From assembly GCA_902388495.1 (NCBI GenBank), contig CABMPP010000001.1, positions 248,001 through 312,000 of the forward strand: a DNA stretch of 64,000 nucleotides, in the 5' to 3' direction. Positions 37,622 to 46,293 of this stretch are shown here, piece by piece (the first letter of the stretch is position 1; each line of letters starts with the position of its first letter). The position numbers and the translations under genes were made by a program. This stretch comes from an uncultured Bacteroides sp. (GTDB lineage Bacteria > Bacteroidota > Bacteroidia > Bacteroidales > Bacteroidaceae). The notes beneath the pieces were generated by a model, which worked only from the letters and a program-made list of their open reading frames with translations, was not told the DNA's origin and made no database searches.

Positions 37622-38673
37622 GACACATACGATATATGTCTGTTTTTAGACAAAAGAACATAAGAACAAATTATTCCTTATCTGTCCTTTTGTTCTTCTG
37701 TCTGTATCTCTCCGGTTGCGACCGTCGCGAACTGACCTATTACATGGAAGCCGAGTTTGAAATCCGTGTAGACTGGAGCCGTGCCGGTCTGGATGCGGAA
37801 GAAGCAGCCAACGGTGCCACTGCCGTTTTCTATCCCCGGGATGGAGGTACGCCGAAAGTGGTACTGATGGGCGACCGCACCTACGAGAAAGTCCGCCTGC
37901 CGAAGGGTCGTTACGATGTCCTGGTCTTCAACCGTTCCTTCAGCGACTTCGGCGGTCTGTCTTTCCGTGGCGAATGCTACGAAGAGCTGGAAGCCTATGC
38001 CCGCCATGTGGAAACCCGTACCGATCCGGCGACGCGTATCACGACGCGCGTCATTGTCAGTTCTCCCGAGAAGCTGGCAGCCGGTGTGGTGGAAGACTTT
38101 GAGGTGACGGAAGAGATGCTGGGCAACTATAGCCCTACGGCGGCACGCGGCCGTTCCGCACCGGCTTCGGGCGTAGACAGCCGGTATGTGCTGTCTTTCG
38201 TCCCCCGGTGCCTGACGCGTGAAGTGAAGGTAGAGGTCAACGTTGTCGGATTGAATAATATCCGTTCGGCAGCGGGCACGCTGGAAGGGGTGGCCGAGTC
38301 CGTCAATCTCTCTACGGGCAAGGTCTCCGGTGAGACCGTCTTCCAGCAGTTCACGTTGGATGATATTGCTTTCACGGACGGTTCGCCCTTCAATGGTACG
38401 CTGACCGGACGCTTCAATACTTTCGGCCTTGAGACTGAGATTCCGCGCAAGCTGGCACTGCGTGCCCTGCTTGTGGACGGCAAGACGACAGTGGATGAAG
38501 TATTCGACATCACCGCGCACGAGTTGGAGGATGAAGGTGGTACGCTGGTGCTTTATATCGAGGTCACCGCTCCGCCCATCCCCGACGTAAAGCCCGAAGG
38601 CGGCTCCGACTCAGGTTTCGATATCGACGTGGATGATTGGGGAGACGAGGAGGAAAGCGAGTTGCCACTGTAA
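37618..38673 (+). CDS. DUF5119 lipoprotein (Mfa2/FimB-like fimbrial anchor)
   Basis: I placed the start at 37618, overlapping the previous stop, with a GGAGG sequence just upstream, giving 351 residues. The N-terminus has a lipoprotein signal with the Cys at about residue 34 (YLSGCDRRELTYYMEAE). The opening of the mature part with CDRREL and the segment AVFYPRDGG match DUF5119, a family that sits beside fimbrillin genes and is related to FimB/Mfa2 anchors. Such proteins anchor and limit the length of the fimbria. The C-terminus is acidic. Confidence 0.8.
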   Translation: MRHIRYMSVFRQKNIRTNYSLSVLLFFCLYLSGCDRRELTYYMEAEFEIRVDWSRAGLDAEEAANGATAVFYPRDGGTPKVVLMGDRTYEKVRLPKGRYDVLVFNRSFSDFGGLSFRGECYEELEAYARHVETRTDPATRITTRVIVSSPEKLAAGVVEDFEVTEEMLGNYSPTAARGRSAPASGVDSRYVLSFVPRCLTREVKVEVNVVGLNNIRSAAGTLEGVAESVNLSTGKVSGETVFQQFTLDDIAFTDGSPFNGTLTGRFNTFGLETEIPRKLALRALLVDGKTTVDEVFDITAHELEDEGGTLVLYIEVTAPPIPDVKPEGGSDSGFDIDVDDWGDEEESELPL

Positions 38674-38676
38674 ACG

Positions 38677-38716
38677 CTGATTACGGAGCTAATAAAAGAA
38701 CTGATTACGAAACTAA
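38677..38716. repeat. Direct repeat, 24-bp spacing
   Basis: CTGATTACGGAGCTAA at 38677-38692 recurs as CTGATTACGAAACTAA at 38701-38716, with 14 of 16 bases identical. It lies in the gap between the DUF5119 gene and the first fimbrillin gene. Confidence 0.55.
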
Positions 38717-38748
38717 CAATATAATGTATCATTAAAAACTTTTGATTT

Positions 38749-40431
38749 ATGAAAACAAGGAATTTGTTGATTGCGATTTCAGCCCTTGCCCTTGCAGGCT
38801 GTTCGCAGAATGAGATTACGGAAATGAGTCCGGATGCCAATCCGGCGGTAGGGTTCAGTGTGTACACGGGGGTACAGACGAGAGGTGTGGAAACCACGCA
38901 GACCCTTTTGCAAGGGAGTCCGGCCACTACCAGCGGGAGTACCAAAGGGGGCGGATTCGGTGTGCTGGCGTATTATACCGGACAGACTGGCTTTCCTTCG
39001 GACAATTCGAACAATAGCTATGCTCCCAATTTCATGTATAATCAGAAAGTGGCATGGGAGAGTACAAGCCCTGGTGCTTGGAAATATTCCCCTTTGAAAT
39101 ATTGGCCGAATACGAAAGGTGACAAGATTACGTTCTTTGCTTATGGACCGTATAGCGCGGCTGCGAATTTCCCGACAAGTGGCGAAGCTGCCATTGATAA
39201 TGGTATAACATTGTCAGGTAATACAGACCAAGGTTACCCTAAACTGACTTTTACCGTGAAAGGTACAGCAAGTAGCGCGGCTGCCGGTGCCAGTACCGGC
39301 ACCAATAGCAGCGCCAATGCGATGGTCGATCTCGTAGTGGCTACCAACAAAGATGAAGTGCGGACTACTGAAAATATAAAATTCCAATTCAAGCATATCC
39401 TGTCCAGAGCGAATTTTCAGGCAAAACTGGATAAGAATCTTACCAATTCGGGTCAGGGTGCTGCAGGCGATGGCAAAACGTATGTTTGTGTGACAGGTGC
39501 ACGTATAGTTGGAAAAAACAACAATAGCGATTCTAAATTCTATGGCAAAGCAGTGTACCAATGGGTCTCTGATACTTGGGATTATACAGAGAGCACGAGT
39601 GTTAAACCCGAATCTGATTATGATTTAGCCAGCGTCCTGTCTCTTGTAGACCGTAGCAGTGGTTCAGGCCAGCCATTTTACAACAAGAATTATTCAACGG
39701 ACTGTGTCGTTTTAAAGCAAGATGGAACCGCCACGGAACTGTTTCAACGCAAAGATGTAGACAGCAAGACTACTGACGAATACCTGTTCCTCATTCCTCC
39801 TACAGATAATACTAATCTTACTTCATCCGGTGGCATCACTTCCGAAAAGGATGTCCTAGTAGAGATTGATTATGATGTCATCACATTCGATGACGCTTTG
39901 TCTAATGGCAGCAGTGAAAAATACTCCAAGACCTCAACCAAGGCCACCGTCTCCCTTCCGAATGGCACCTTGAAACGCGGCAAGGCGTATAACTTTATCT
40001 TCACGATTGGGCTGAATGAAGTGAAGGTAGACGCAGATGTAGATACTTGGGGAACAGAAGATGAAATCGTTTATGCACCTTCTGCAGCAGTAGCTTCAAC
40101 TTTTAATGCTGAAGGAGTGGCTGCTGCCATCACGGCATTGAATTCTGCAAAAGAAAAAAATCCCAATTGCAATTATTTCGTGGTTACAGCACCTGCCAAC
40201 ACATCCATAAGCAGTGCAACAACCATAGATTTAAGCAGTGGTAGTTTGAGCATTTCAACTGATAAGTTCGAAGTTGGTGACCGGATTGAGATTAACCTTA
40301 GTAACGTTAGTGGAATAGACGGCTCTAAAACTTTTGCGGTAACTGCGCCGTCAGGCTGGTCTGCAAGCAGTGCTGTATCATCGAATACGAGTCCTGTTAT
40401 CCTTACTAAAGTGCCAGCTAAAGCGAGCTAA
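38749..40431 (+). CDS. Fimbrillin family lipoprotein (Mfa1/FimA-like)
   Basis: This 560-residue lipoprotein has its Cys near residue 18 (ALAGCSQNEITEM). The fimbrillin-like pattern follows: TRG after the signal region, MYNQKVAWESTSPGAWKYSPLKYWPNTKGDKITFFAYGPY, then a second beta domain ending near VDADVDTWG at about residue 430. Fimbrillins are secreted as lipoproteins, cut by a gingipain-like protease and polymerised by strand exchange. The last 115 or so residues are Ser/Thr/Ala-rich, not typical of the family, and may be an accessory tip or stalk segment. Confidence 0.85.
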   Translation: MKTRNLLIAISALALAGCSQNEITEMSPDANPAVGFSVYTGVQTRGVETTQTLLQGSPATTSGSTKGGGFGVLAYYTGQTGFPSDNSNNSYAPNFMYNQKVAWESTSPGAWKYSPLKYWPNTKGDKITFFAYGPYSAAANFPTSGEAAIDNGITLSGNTDQGYPKLTFTVKGTASSAAAGASTGTNSSANAMVDLVVATNKDEVRTTENIKFQFKHILSRANFQAKLDKNLTNSGQGAAGDGKTYVCVTGARIVGKNNNSDSKFYGKAVYQWVSDTWDYTESTSVKPESDYDLASVLSLVDRSSGSGQPFYNKNYSTDCVVLKQDGTATELFQRKDVDSKTTDEYLFLIPPTDNTNLTSSGGITSEKDVLVEIDYDVITFDDALSNGSSEKYSKTSTKATVSLPNGTLKRGKAYNFIFTIGLNEVKVDADVDTWGTEDEIVYAPSAAVASTFNAEGVAAAITALNSAKEKNPNCNYFVVTAPANTSISSATTIDLSSGSLSISTDKFEVGDRIEINLSNVSGIDGSKTFAVTAPSGWSASSAVSSNTSPVILTKVPAKAS

Positions 40432-40442
40432 TACCCCGCATC

Positions 40443-40461
40443 CTCAGGCTGAAAGCCTGAG
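40443..40461 (+). terminator. Small hairpin behind the first fimbrillin gene
   Basis: CTCAGGCT and AGCCTGAG form a perfect 8-bp stem with a 3-base loop, starting 11 bp after the fimbrillin stop codon. No U-run follows, so it may be a processing or stability element rather than a terminator. Confidence 0.4.
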
Positions 40462-40470
40462 CAATCAAGT

Positions 40471-40498
40471 CCGGGAAGGGTTGAATCTCCCTTCCCGG
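40471..40498 (+). terminator. GC-rich hairpin behind the first fimbrillin gene
   Basis: CCGGGAAGGG (40471-40480) pairs perfectly with CCCTTCCCGG (40489-40498) across an 8-base loop. There is no U-run, but the strength and position suggest termination or attenuation between the fimbrillin and the HigA-like gene. Confidence 0.5.
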
Positions 40499-40529
40499 TC
40501 CCACAGTTAAACAATTAAGTTATAACGCT

Positions 40530-40556
40530 CGTTCTTTGACATGCTGGAAACGGAAA
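40530..40556 (+). promoter_or_regulatory. Conserved leader motif of cassette 1
   Basis: The sequence starting CGTTCTTTGA and ending in TGGAAACGG is nearly repeated at 45286-45312, in front of the KilA-N gene. GTTCTTTGA resembles the boxA antitermination element of rRNA leaders. TGGAAACG is the reverse complement of CGTTTCC, which closes the cassette. The function is an inference. Confidence 0.5.
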
Positions 40557-40560
40557 TTAT

Positions 40561-40680
40561 GATTGGCGTATGCAGGGAATCAACGGTTTTCAAAAGAAAT
40601 CGCAGAAAACGCCTCCTGATGAAATAAAAAGGGCTAAATCTATAATGAAAGAATATTTTGAAACAAAAAAAGGATACTGA
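40561..40680 (+). pseudogene. HigB/RelE-type toxin remnant, 5'-truncated
   Basis: The frame ending at the TGA at 40680 encodes about 39 residues including GFQKKSQK and KTPPDEIKRAKSIMKEYF. That matches the C-terminal end of HigB/RelE-family toxins in Bacteroides. The upstream part of the gene is missing: an in-frame stop precedes it at 40537, and the cassette leader motif replaces the expected N-terminal half. It ends one base before the HigA-like start, the usual higB-higA spacing. The toxin is therefore predicted to be inactive. Confidence 0.65.
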
Positions 40681-40681
40681 A

Positions 40682-40999
40682 ATGACTGAAGACGAAAAAA
40701 GAAAGGCAATAATGGAATGCGGAGACGATTACGATAGCATTCTTGATATTCAGTATGGAGCCAAAGGAACTCCTGAGCGTAATGTCTTTGAACAAGGTGC
40801 AGAAGCATTTATTCTTGCAGAACGTTTAAAGGAAGAAAGGCTGCAAGCAGGTCTTACCCAAGAACAGCTTGCCCAGAAAATAGGCACCAAGAAGTCGTAT
40901 ATCTCACGCATTGAGAACGGAAAAACGGATGTGCAACTTTCCACGCTTTTCCGTATCTTTGAAGGGTTGGGAAAAAGGGTAAGCCTGACTATTCTATAA
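40682..40999 (+). CDS. XRE-family HTH protein (orphan HigA-like antitoxin)
   Basis: The 105-residue protein has an XRE/Cro helix-turn-helix at about residues 45-100 (ERLQAGLTQEQLAQKIGTKKSYISRIENGKTDVQL). I placed the start at 40682 (MTEDEKRKAIMECG), directly behind the toxin remnant. The N-terminal 40 residues would bind the toxin in a complete HigBA pair. With the toxin truncated it is probably an orphan antitoxin kept as a DNA-binding regulator. It lies between two fimbrillin genes, which raises the possibility of regulation in that locus, but nothing in the sequence shows this. Confidence 0.88.
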   Translation: MTEDEKRKAIMECGDDYDSILDIQYGAKGTPERNVFEQGAEAFILAERLKEERLQAGLTQEQLAQKIGTKKSYISRIENGKTDVQLSTLFRIFEGLGKRVSLTIL

Positions 41000-41037
41000 A
41001 GGCTAAAACGAGGTACAACCTGTTTTTTCATAATTTC

Positions 41038-41077
41038 CGTCCCGTTCGCTTCTCAAAGCAGAGAAGCGGACGGGACG
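41038..41077 (+). terminator. 17-bp-stem hairpin behind the HigA-like gene (cassette 1)
   Basis: CGTCCCGTTCGCTTCTC (41038-41054) pairs with 41061-41077 across a 6-base loop with one wobble. It is followed by TTTCGTTTCCGGCAAG. A hairpin with the same stem and loop lengths, the same outer CGTCCCG/CGGGACG and the same following sequence lies behind the KilA-N gene. Confidence 0.75.
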
Positions 41078-41153
41078 TTTCGTTTCCGGCAAGTCGGAGA
41101 GGACGTTCCGATTGCATCACACGATAGAAAAAGAATTAGGAAAAAGGCAAAGA

Positions 41154-43157
41154 ATGATGAATAGAAACGAACTGACACATGGATTATCAGGCGGACGGCG
41201 GAGAGGGAACCCCGTTACGACGTTGTTTGCTGCGGTAATGCTTACCGCCTCGCTGTTCTCCGCTTGCAGTGCGGGGGACGAAGCGCAGGAGTTTCCGCAA
41301 GGCGACGGCCTGCCGCTGAGTTTCCTCACCACGGTAGAGAAACCACAGACACGTGCGGAACTGAATACGGGCAATCTGACCACCATAGGCGTGTTCGCCT
41401 ACCTGACGAAAGGTGATTTCAGCGAAAGCGCCGCCACATCGGAATTCATGTTCAACCAGAAGGTAGAGCGGACAAACAGCACAAAACCGTGGACGTACTC
41501 CCCCCTAAAATACTGGTCGAACAACGATACGGACAAATTGAGCTTCTTTGCCTACGCACCGTATATGGACGGGACAACGCTGGGAGGAAACAACCTTGCC
41601 TTGACCTACACCGTATCGGCGGCGGAAGCCGACCAGGCAGACCTGCTCGTTTCCCTCCCGTTGATGAACCAGACGTATAGCGAGACGGGCGGCAACATCA
41701 GATTCACGATGAAACACGTACTTGCCAAAGTAAAGTTCAGCATTAAGAGTGAAGTTGGGATTAAAGTGACCGCCCTGACCGTAAACAACGTCCCCGAAAC
41801 GGCGACACTGACGTTTACGGACAATGGTTTCAGTTGGGGAAGCTATACAGGCACGAAAACTTGTACGGCAACCCTTCCCGGTGGCGGCACGAACGTGACA
41901 GCCAATGCCACTGATGCCCTGACGGTGGCGACTTTCTTCCTCCTGCCCGGCAAAGCTTCCGCCACATTCTCCATTACTTATACGCAGGACGGGGACAGTC
42001 CCTTGGAAATAAAGAAAAGCAATGTGGCGTTTCCCACCGACTGGATACAGGAAGGAGGTGTGAACTACCTGCTCAATGTGAAGAAAGACGGGACGATGAC
42101 CGCCACTGTAGCTAATGACTGGACCACAGATACGGGAGGCAACCTGTCCGGCAAGGAAAAAGGCATCAGTACCTCTGCCGAGTGGGTGTCCTTTGCCAAA
42201 ACTTGGAACGCCAACGGGCTTCCAACCTCCTCTGACGGTACTCCCGACTATACACTCTACGAGGATTACGGCTGGTATGAGACAAAAGGGACTGACCGTG
42301 TCTTCACCATCAAACTGACCTCTTCGTTTCTGCTGACAGGCGTCAGCTCCGGTGAACTTTATGTGCCTGTAGGTACGGAAGATCATCCGCTCACCCTTCC
42401 TATTGACGGGCAGGGATGGGAAATCGGCATCGATTTGCAGAACAGTTCCCAAAGTATCGCAGGGGAGTATTCGGGCATCGTGGGGTATACGCAGGCCGGT
42501 ATCAGTAACCTGCGGGTCAGGACCATCTCCAGCAACAGCGCTTCCACGGGAAGCAGTATCGAATCGACAAATGCCACATATGCAGGCGTGCTGGCAGGCA
42601 AGGTGGACGGGGACATCCTGAACTGTTCGGTAGAGTTGGTCAAGACAACCGTGATCAACACCAACACTTCCGCTACGAGCGGCATGTATTTGGGTGGATT
42701 GGTGGGCTATTGCGGCGGGAACATTCTGAACTCCGCCGTCTATGAAGGTACGGGGGCGGTTTCCGCCTCCAAAGTAAGCTTCACCCAAGCATCGACAGGA
42801 AGCGGTATTGGCGGACTGGTGGGTGGTATGGCATCGGGCAAGACGGTGAACAACTGCTATGTGCAGCTTTCCGAACTGAACAATCAGGGTGGGGACGGGA
42901 ATACGCCTTCCGCCGGGTGGCTGGTGGGCGACAAGACGGGAGCCAGTTTCAACTCCTGCCACTATAAGTCGGGAACCGCCTCAGGTTGTACGCCGGACGA
43001 TACATCCACGGGAATTTCAACGTTTACGGACTTCACGGGGCTGCGTAGTTCACTGAATGCAGAGGCAGACAAGCACACGGGCTGGGCGCTCTGGAAAGAG
43101 GTGATAAATACGGGAGATAACACCGTGGAACAGGTAGTGTTGAATTTATACAGGTAA
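41154..43157 (+). CDS. Fimbrillin family lipoprotein with GLUG-type repeats
   Basis: The start at 41154 is one of two tandem ATGs (MMNRNELTHG), giving 667 residues. A long N-terminal signal region ends at a lipobox (SLFSACSAG). A fimbrillin-like domain follows (TRAELNTGNLTTIGVFAY; MFNQKVERTNSTKPWTYSPLKYW). The C-terminal half has GLUG-like repeats: YAGVLAGKVDGDILNCSV, LGGLVGYCGGNILNSAVY and GGLVGGMASGKTVNNCYV. GLUG repeats are typical of large surface adhesins, so this could be a minor or tip fimbrillin that contacts a ligand. Confidence 0.85.
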   Translation: MMNRNELTHGLSGGRRRGNPVTTLFAAVMLTASLFSACSAGDEAQEFPQGDGLPLSFLTTVEKPQTRAELNTGNLTTIGVFAYLTKGDFSESAATSEFMFNQKVERTNSTKPWTYSPLKYWSNNDTDKLSFFAYAPYMDGTTLGGNNLALTYTVSAAEADQADLLVSLPLMNQTYSETGGNIRFTMKHVLAKVKFSIKSEVGIKVTALTVNNVPETATLTFTDNGFSWGSYTGTKTCTATLPGGGTNVTANATDALTVATFFLLPGKASATFSITYTQDGDSPLEIKKSNVAFPTDWIQEGGVNYLLNVKKDGTMTATVANDWTTDTGGNLSGKEKGISTSAEWVSFAKTWNANGLPTSSDGTPDYTLYEDYGWYETKGTDRVFTIKLTSSFLLTGVSSGELYVPVGTEDHPLTLPIDGQGWEIGIDLQNSSQSIAGEYSGIVGYTQAGISNLRVRTISSNSASTGSSIESTNATYAGVLAGKVDGDILNCSVELVKTTVINTNTSATSGMYLGGLVGYCGGNILNSAVYEGTGAVSASKVSFTQASTGSGIGGLVGGMASGKTVNNCYVQLSELNNQGGDGNTPSAGWLVGDKTGASFNSCHYKSGTASGCTPDDTSTGISTFTDFTGLRSSLNAEADKHTGWALWKEVINTGDNTVEQVVLNLYR

Positions 43158-43212
43158 TAAATGGTAGGATATGATGATAGAACATACTTATAGTAATAAT
43201 AATAAGGAGAAC

Positions 43213-45135
43213 ATGCTTATGATTTTGAAGATGAAAACGATTATCGGCAGCATTCTTACGATTCTGTGCGTAGCGAAGAGTCTGCTCCCGGCATCGCTGT
43301 TACTATTACTGTTTCTCTTTGTAGCCTCCTGCACGGACGAAACGGAGCGCGGCGAGCGAGGTAACTCGGATTTCCGGGTTACCGCTTCTATTGAGAATGA
43401 CAGCACGATCACCCGTGTGGCAGACCGGAACGACCGGACGTCCTTTACGGAAAACGACCCGATTTTTATCGGGTGGAGCGAAAGCACTTCCTATAAATAC
43501 CTCTGCTCGGGGACAAACGGCATATTCGTCCCGAACTCCGCCGATACCGACCGGAAACTGTGGTCGGATTTGCTAAAAAGCACGGCTACGACGGTGGATG
43601 TATATGCTTGGTACGGAACGATGAGCAGCAGCCTGCCTGCGGTAGGTGCCACTATTTCCATCCCACAGGACCAGACTTCGGAGGTGAAGCTGCTGTCCGC
43701 CATCTGCATGGCGGCGCATCAGCAGGTATCTCCCGCCACCAACACGCTGAGTTTCACCTTCCACCATCTTACGGCACGCCTCCTCCTGTCCGTGGATATT
43801 GTGGACGATGCGGTGACGCAACCGGACGTAATGGATGCGACAGCACAAATCACCCACATCTATGCGGACGGTACGATAGCCACAGATGCTTCTTCCAACG
43901 CATATCAGCTAAGCCTCCCGAACAACGACAAAGCGGGTACGCAGACCATCCGCATGAAGCGCTCGTGGTCGGACCAGCAGATATATCATCTGGATTTCGA
44001 GTGCCTGTTGCCACCCCAAACGCTGGGCGAAGGGCAGAACATTATCGTCACTTTGGCTAATGGCAAGGAGTATGTTTGCAAGATAAGCGGTGAGATTGCT
44101 TTGCAGGCAGGGCAGAAAACGAAGTTTTCCACTGAACTAAAAGCGAGCGAGGATGCTGCTATTAAACCGAAGCTGACTACCCTACCCAACGCGGTAGGTA
44201 GTGCTTTTTCCGGTAACCGATTGATTTGCTGTATTAAGAACCCCGATACCGGAGAATACCGCTACCGAGTGTATGACAAACAACCGGATGGTTCGTGGGG
44301 AGATGGGGTGTTGGTGTATGAGGACGAAGAGGGAACGGTAGAGTTTCCGACAAAAACATATAGTAACATCTTAAAAAACGGTGGTTCGCTCGTCATGTGT
44401 GGAGATTATGTCGGATTAAGTGCCAATAATACCACTTATTTCATCAAAAGGAGTAAAACGACCGGAGTCTGGTATTGTTCAAACGGAAATCTTTCGGGAC
44501 AAGGGTATAGTATCTGTATCAGCGAGAATTTTTTAGTGAGTGGAAGTGGAGGTGCGTATAACTCTTATATATATCCTATTGATGAGGACGGTAACTTAGG
44601 AACACCGGAATATAAACCAGCAGGAATAAGTGCTTGGAAATGTGATATAGTTGGAAATATTTTGACTACCGACAGTGGTGTCTATGAATATGTTCCGGGT
44701 GAAGGTTGGAAGTGGAGACATGATCGTATTGGCCAACGTTCAGCCACTGACGGAAAGAGGGTTATTGGGGACGGCAATGTAACTATTTATAATGTAGAAA
44801 CAAAACAGACAGAGGAATGGACAGGTACAAAGCCATCGACTGGTGTGGGTATACCGATAGCTATTTACGAAGACTATGCGTTGGTAGGTAACTCTGATGG
44901 GATAAAACTCTGCTACAGAGACCCTGCATCCGGCAAGTGGAGCGTCATTGGTCCAAGCGGGGGATTTCTGGATATGATGAAACATTGGGACACGAGCATC
45001 ACACTTGCAAAAATTGATGGACAAACTCTTTTTATGAAAGGTCCTCGTGCCATGATTATTTCCGGAGAGAACAGTTACTTTGTCGAAAACATTGATAAGA
45101 TAGCGCAAGATTATATAGCGAATCCGTATGATTAG
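43213..45135 (+). CDS. Fimbrillin-like lipoprotein with beta-propeller-like C-terminus
   Basis: The open frame begins at 43171, but I prefer the ATG at 43213 because AAGGAG lies just before it and the signal peptide then has normal length (640 residues). The lipobox is FVASC near residue 40. A fimbrillin-like domain runs to about residue 320 (FRVTASIENDSTITRVADRNDRTSFTENDPIFIGW). The C-terminal half has repeated segments with SGNRLICC, CGDYVGLS, SENFLVSGSG and YEDYALVGNS that look like blades of a beta-propeller. That half may form a receptor-binding head on the fimbria. The propeller call is an inference. Confidence 0.75.
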   Translation: MLMILKMKTIIGSILTILCVAKSLLPASLLLLLFLFVASCTDETERGERGNSDFRVTASIENDSTITRVADRNDRTSFTENDPIFIGWSESTSYKYLCSGTNGIFVPNSADTDRKLWSDLLKSTATTVDVYAWYGTMSSSLPAVGATISIPQDQTSEVKLLSAICMAAHQQVSPATNTLSFTFHHLTARLLLSVDIVDDAVTQPDVMDATAQITHIYADGTIATDASSNAYQLSLPNNDKAGTQTIRMKRSWSDQQIYHLDFECLLPPQTLGEGQNIIVTLANGKEYVCKISGEIALQAGQKTKFSTELKASEDAAIKPKLTTLPNAVGSAFSGNRLICCIKNPDTGEYRYRVYDKQPDGSWGDGVLVYEDEEGTVEFPTKTYSNILKNGGSLVMCGDYVGLSANNTTYFIKRSKTTGVWYCSNGNLSGQGYSICISENFLVSGSGGAYNSYIYPIDEDGNLGTPEYKPAGISAWKCDIVGNILTTDSGVYEYVPGEGWKWRHDRIGQRSATDGKRVIGDGNVTIYNVETKQTEEWTGTKPSTGVGIPIAIYEDYALVGNSDGIKLCYRDPASGKWSVIGPSGGFLDMMKHWDTSITLAKIDGQTLFMKGPRAMIISGENSYFVENIDKIAQDYIANPYD

Positions 45136-45285
45136 AGAAAGCATTCAGATAAATGACAGGACAATATTGCCTGCCACGGAAAAGAATATTGATTGTAAAT
45201 CATTAATTCAACCAATCCCGTCTCCACAATGATAAGGAGGAAATCGGAAAGAGGTGGAACGAGAAAATAACTTAATTAACAAAAG

Positions 45286-45312
45286 CGTTCTTTGATTTGT
45301 TGGAAACGAAAA
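45286..45312 (+). promoter_or_regulatory. Conserved leader motif of cassette 2
   Basis: This copy matches the leader at 40530-40556 at most positions, sharing CGTTCTTTGA and TTGGAAACGAAAA. It lies 73 bp before the KilA-N start. See the entry at 40530 for the proposed role. Confidence 0.5.
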
Positions 45313-45352
45313 CTATTCATAAATAATGTGTTAGGGTTTGAAGGGAAAAGCG

Positions 45353-45360
45353 TACCTTTG
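45353..45360 (+). promoter_or_regulatory. -7 box for the KilA-N gene
   Basis: TACCTTTG is a full match to the Bacteroides -7 consensus, 24 bp before the KilA-N start at 45385. The -33 element is not clear. The box lies inside cassette 2, downstream of its leader motif, so the gene can be expressed separately from the fimbrial operon. Confidence 0.5.
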
Positions 45361-45384
45361 CGGTATATAGAGAAACATAGTATT

Positions 45385-46200
45385 ATGGTTAAGAAATCAG
45401 CACTCCAAGTGAGGGACATTACGATAAGAACCTTACAGCAAAACGGAATAGATTATATCTGCATCACGGATATTGCTCGTCAGAAGAACCCGATAGAACC
45501 AAAGGACGTTGTCAAAAACTGGATGCGCGTCAAAAACACGTTGGAATATCTCGGATTGTGGGAGAAACTGAATAACCCCGACTTTAAAGGGGTCGAATTC
45601 GACCCCCTTTTGGCAGAGGCCGGTAGCAATGCCTTCACGATGAGTCCCACGCGTTGGATTGGACTGACCGGAGCTATTGGCATCCTCTCAAAAAACGGTG
45701 CAGGCGGCGGTACTTACGCACAGCGTGATATTGCCTTTAAGTTTGCCAGTTGGGTATCTGTGGAATTTGAATTGTACCTGATTCGCGAGTTCCAACGCCT
45801 CAAAGAGCAGGAACAGGCGCAACTGGGCTGGAGTGCCAAGCGGGAATTGTCGAAGATAAATTACCGCATCCACACCGATGCCATCAAGCAAAACCTTATC
45901 CCGGCAGAAGTCACTCCGCAACAAGCTTCACGCATCTACGCCAGCGAAGCCGATGTGCTGAACGTTGCCATGTTCGGCCTCACCGCCCTCGAATGGCGCG
46001 ATGCGCATCCCGACCTGAAAGGAAACGTCCGCGACTATGCCACAGTGAACGAATTGATTTGCCTCTCGAACATGGAGAACCTGAACGCCGTATTCATAGG
46101 CGAAGGACTTCTGCAGCACGAAAGGCTTGTCAGGCTGAACCGGATAGCTATCCAGCAGATGCAGATACTGGAAGATGTAAACAAGAAATACCTCAAGTAA
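45385..46200 (+). CDS. KilA-N domain DNA-binding protein
   Basis: I placed the start at 45385 (MVKKSALQVRDITIRTL), giving 271 residues. The N-terminal KilA-N domain is recognisable by YICITDIARQKNPIEPKDVVKNWMR and by GAGGGTYAQRDIAFKFASWVSVEFELYLIREFQRLKEQE at its end. The C-terminal half is helical and looks unrelated to known enzymes. KilA-N domains come from phages and large DNA viruses and bind DNA. A copy between fimbrial genes is unusual and sits in a cassette-like frame shared with the HigA-like gene. Confidence 0.9.
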   Translation: MVKKSALQVRDITIRTLQQNGIDYICITDIARQKNPIEPKDVVKNWMRVKNTLEYLGLWEKLNNPDFKGVEFDPLLAEAGSNAFTMSPTRWIGLTGAIGILSKNGAGGGTYAQRDIAFKFASWVSVEFELYLIREFQRLKEQEQAQLGWSAKRELSKINYRIHTDAIKQNLIPAEVTPQQASRIYASEADVLNVAMFGLTALEWRDAHPDLKGNVRDYATVNELICLSNMENLNAVFIGEGLLQHERLVRLNRIAIQQMQILEDVNKKYLK

Positions 46201-46253
46201 TTGCTCTCACGAGAATGAATCGGTAGATTTTCAGCACGTTCTATAATAGTTTT

Positions 46254-46293
46254 CGTCCCGCCCCGTACACTGACAAGTGTACGGGGCGGGACG
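46254..46293 (+). terminator. 17-bp-stem hairpin behind the KilA-N gene (cassette 2)
   Basis: CGTCCCGCCCCGTACAC (46254-46270) pairs perfectly with 46277-46293 across a 6-base loop and is followed by TTCTCGTTTCCGGCAAG. The inner stem differs from cassette 1 but keeps pairing, while the outer CGTCCCG and the trailing CGTTTCCGGCAAG are the same. Confidence 0.75.
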
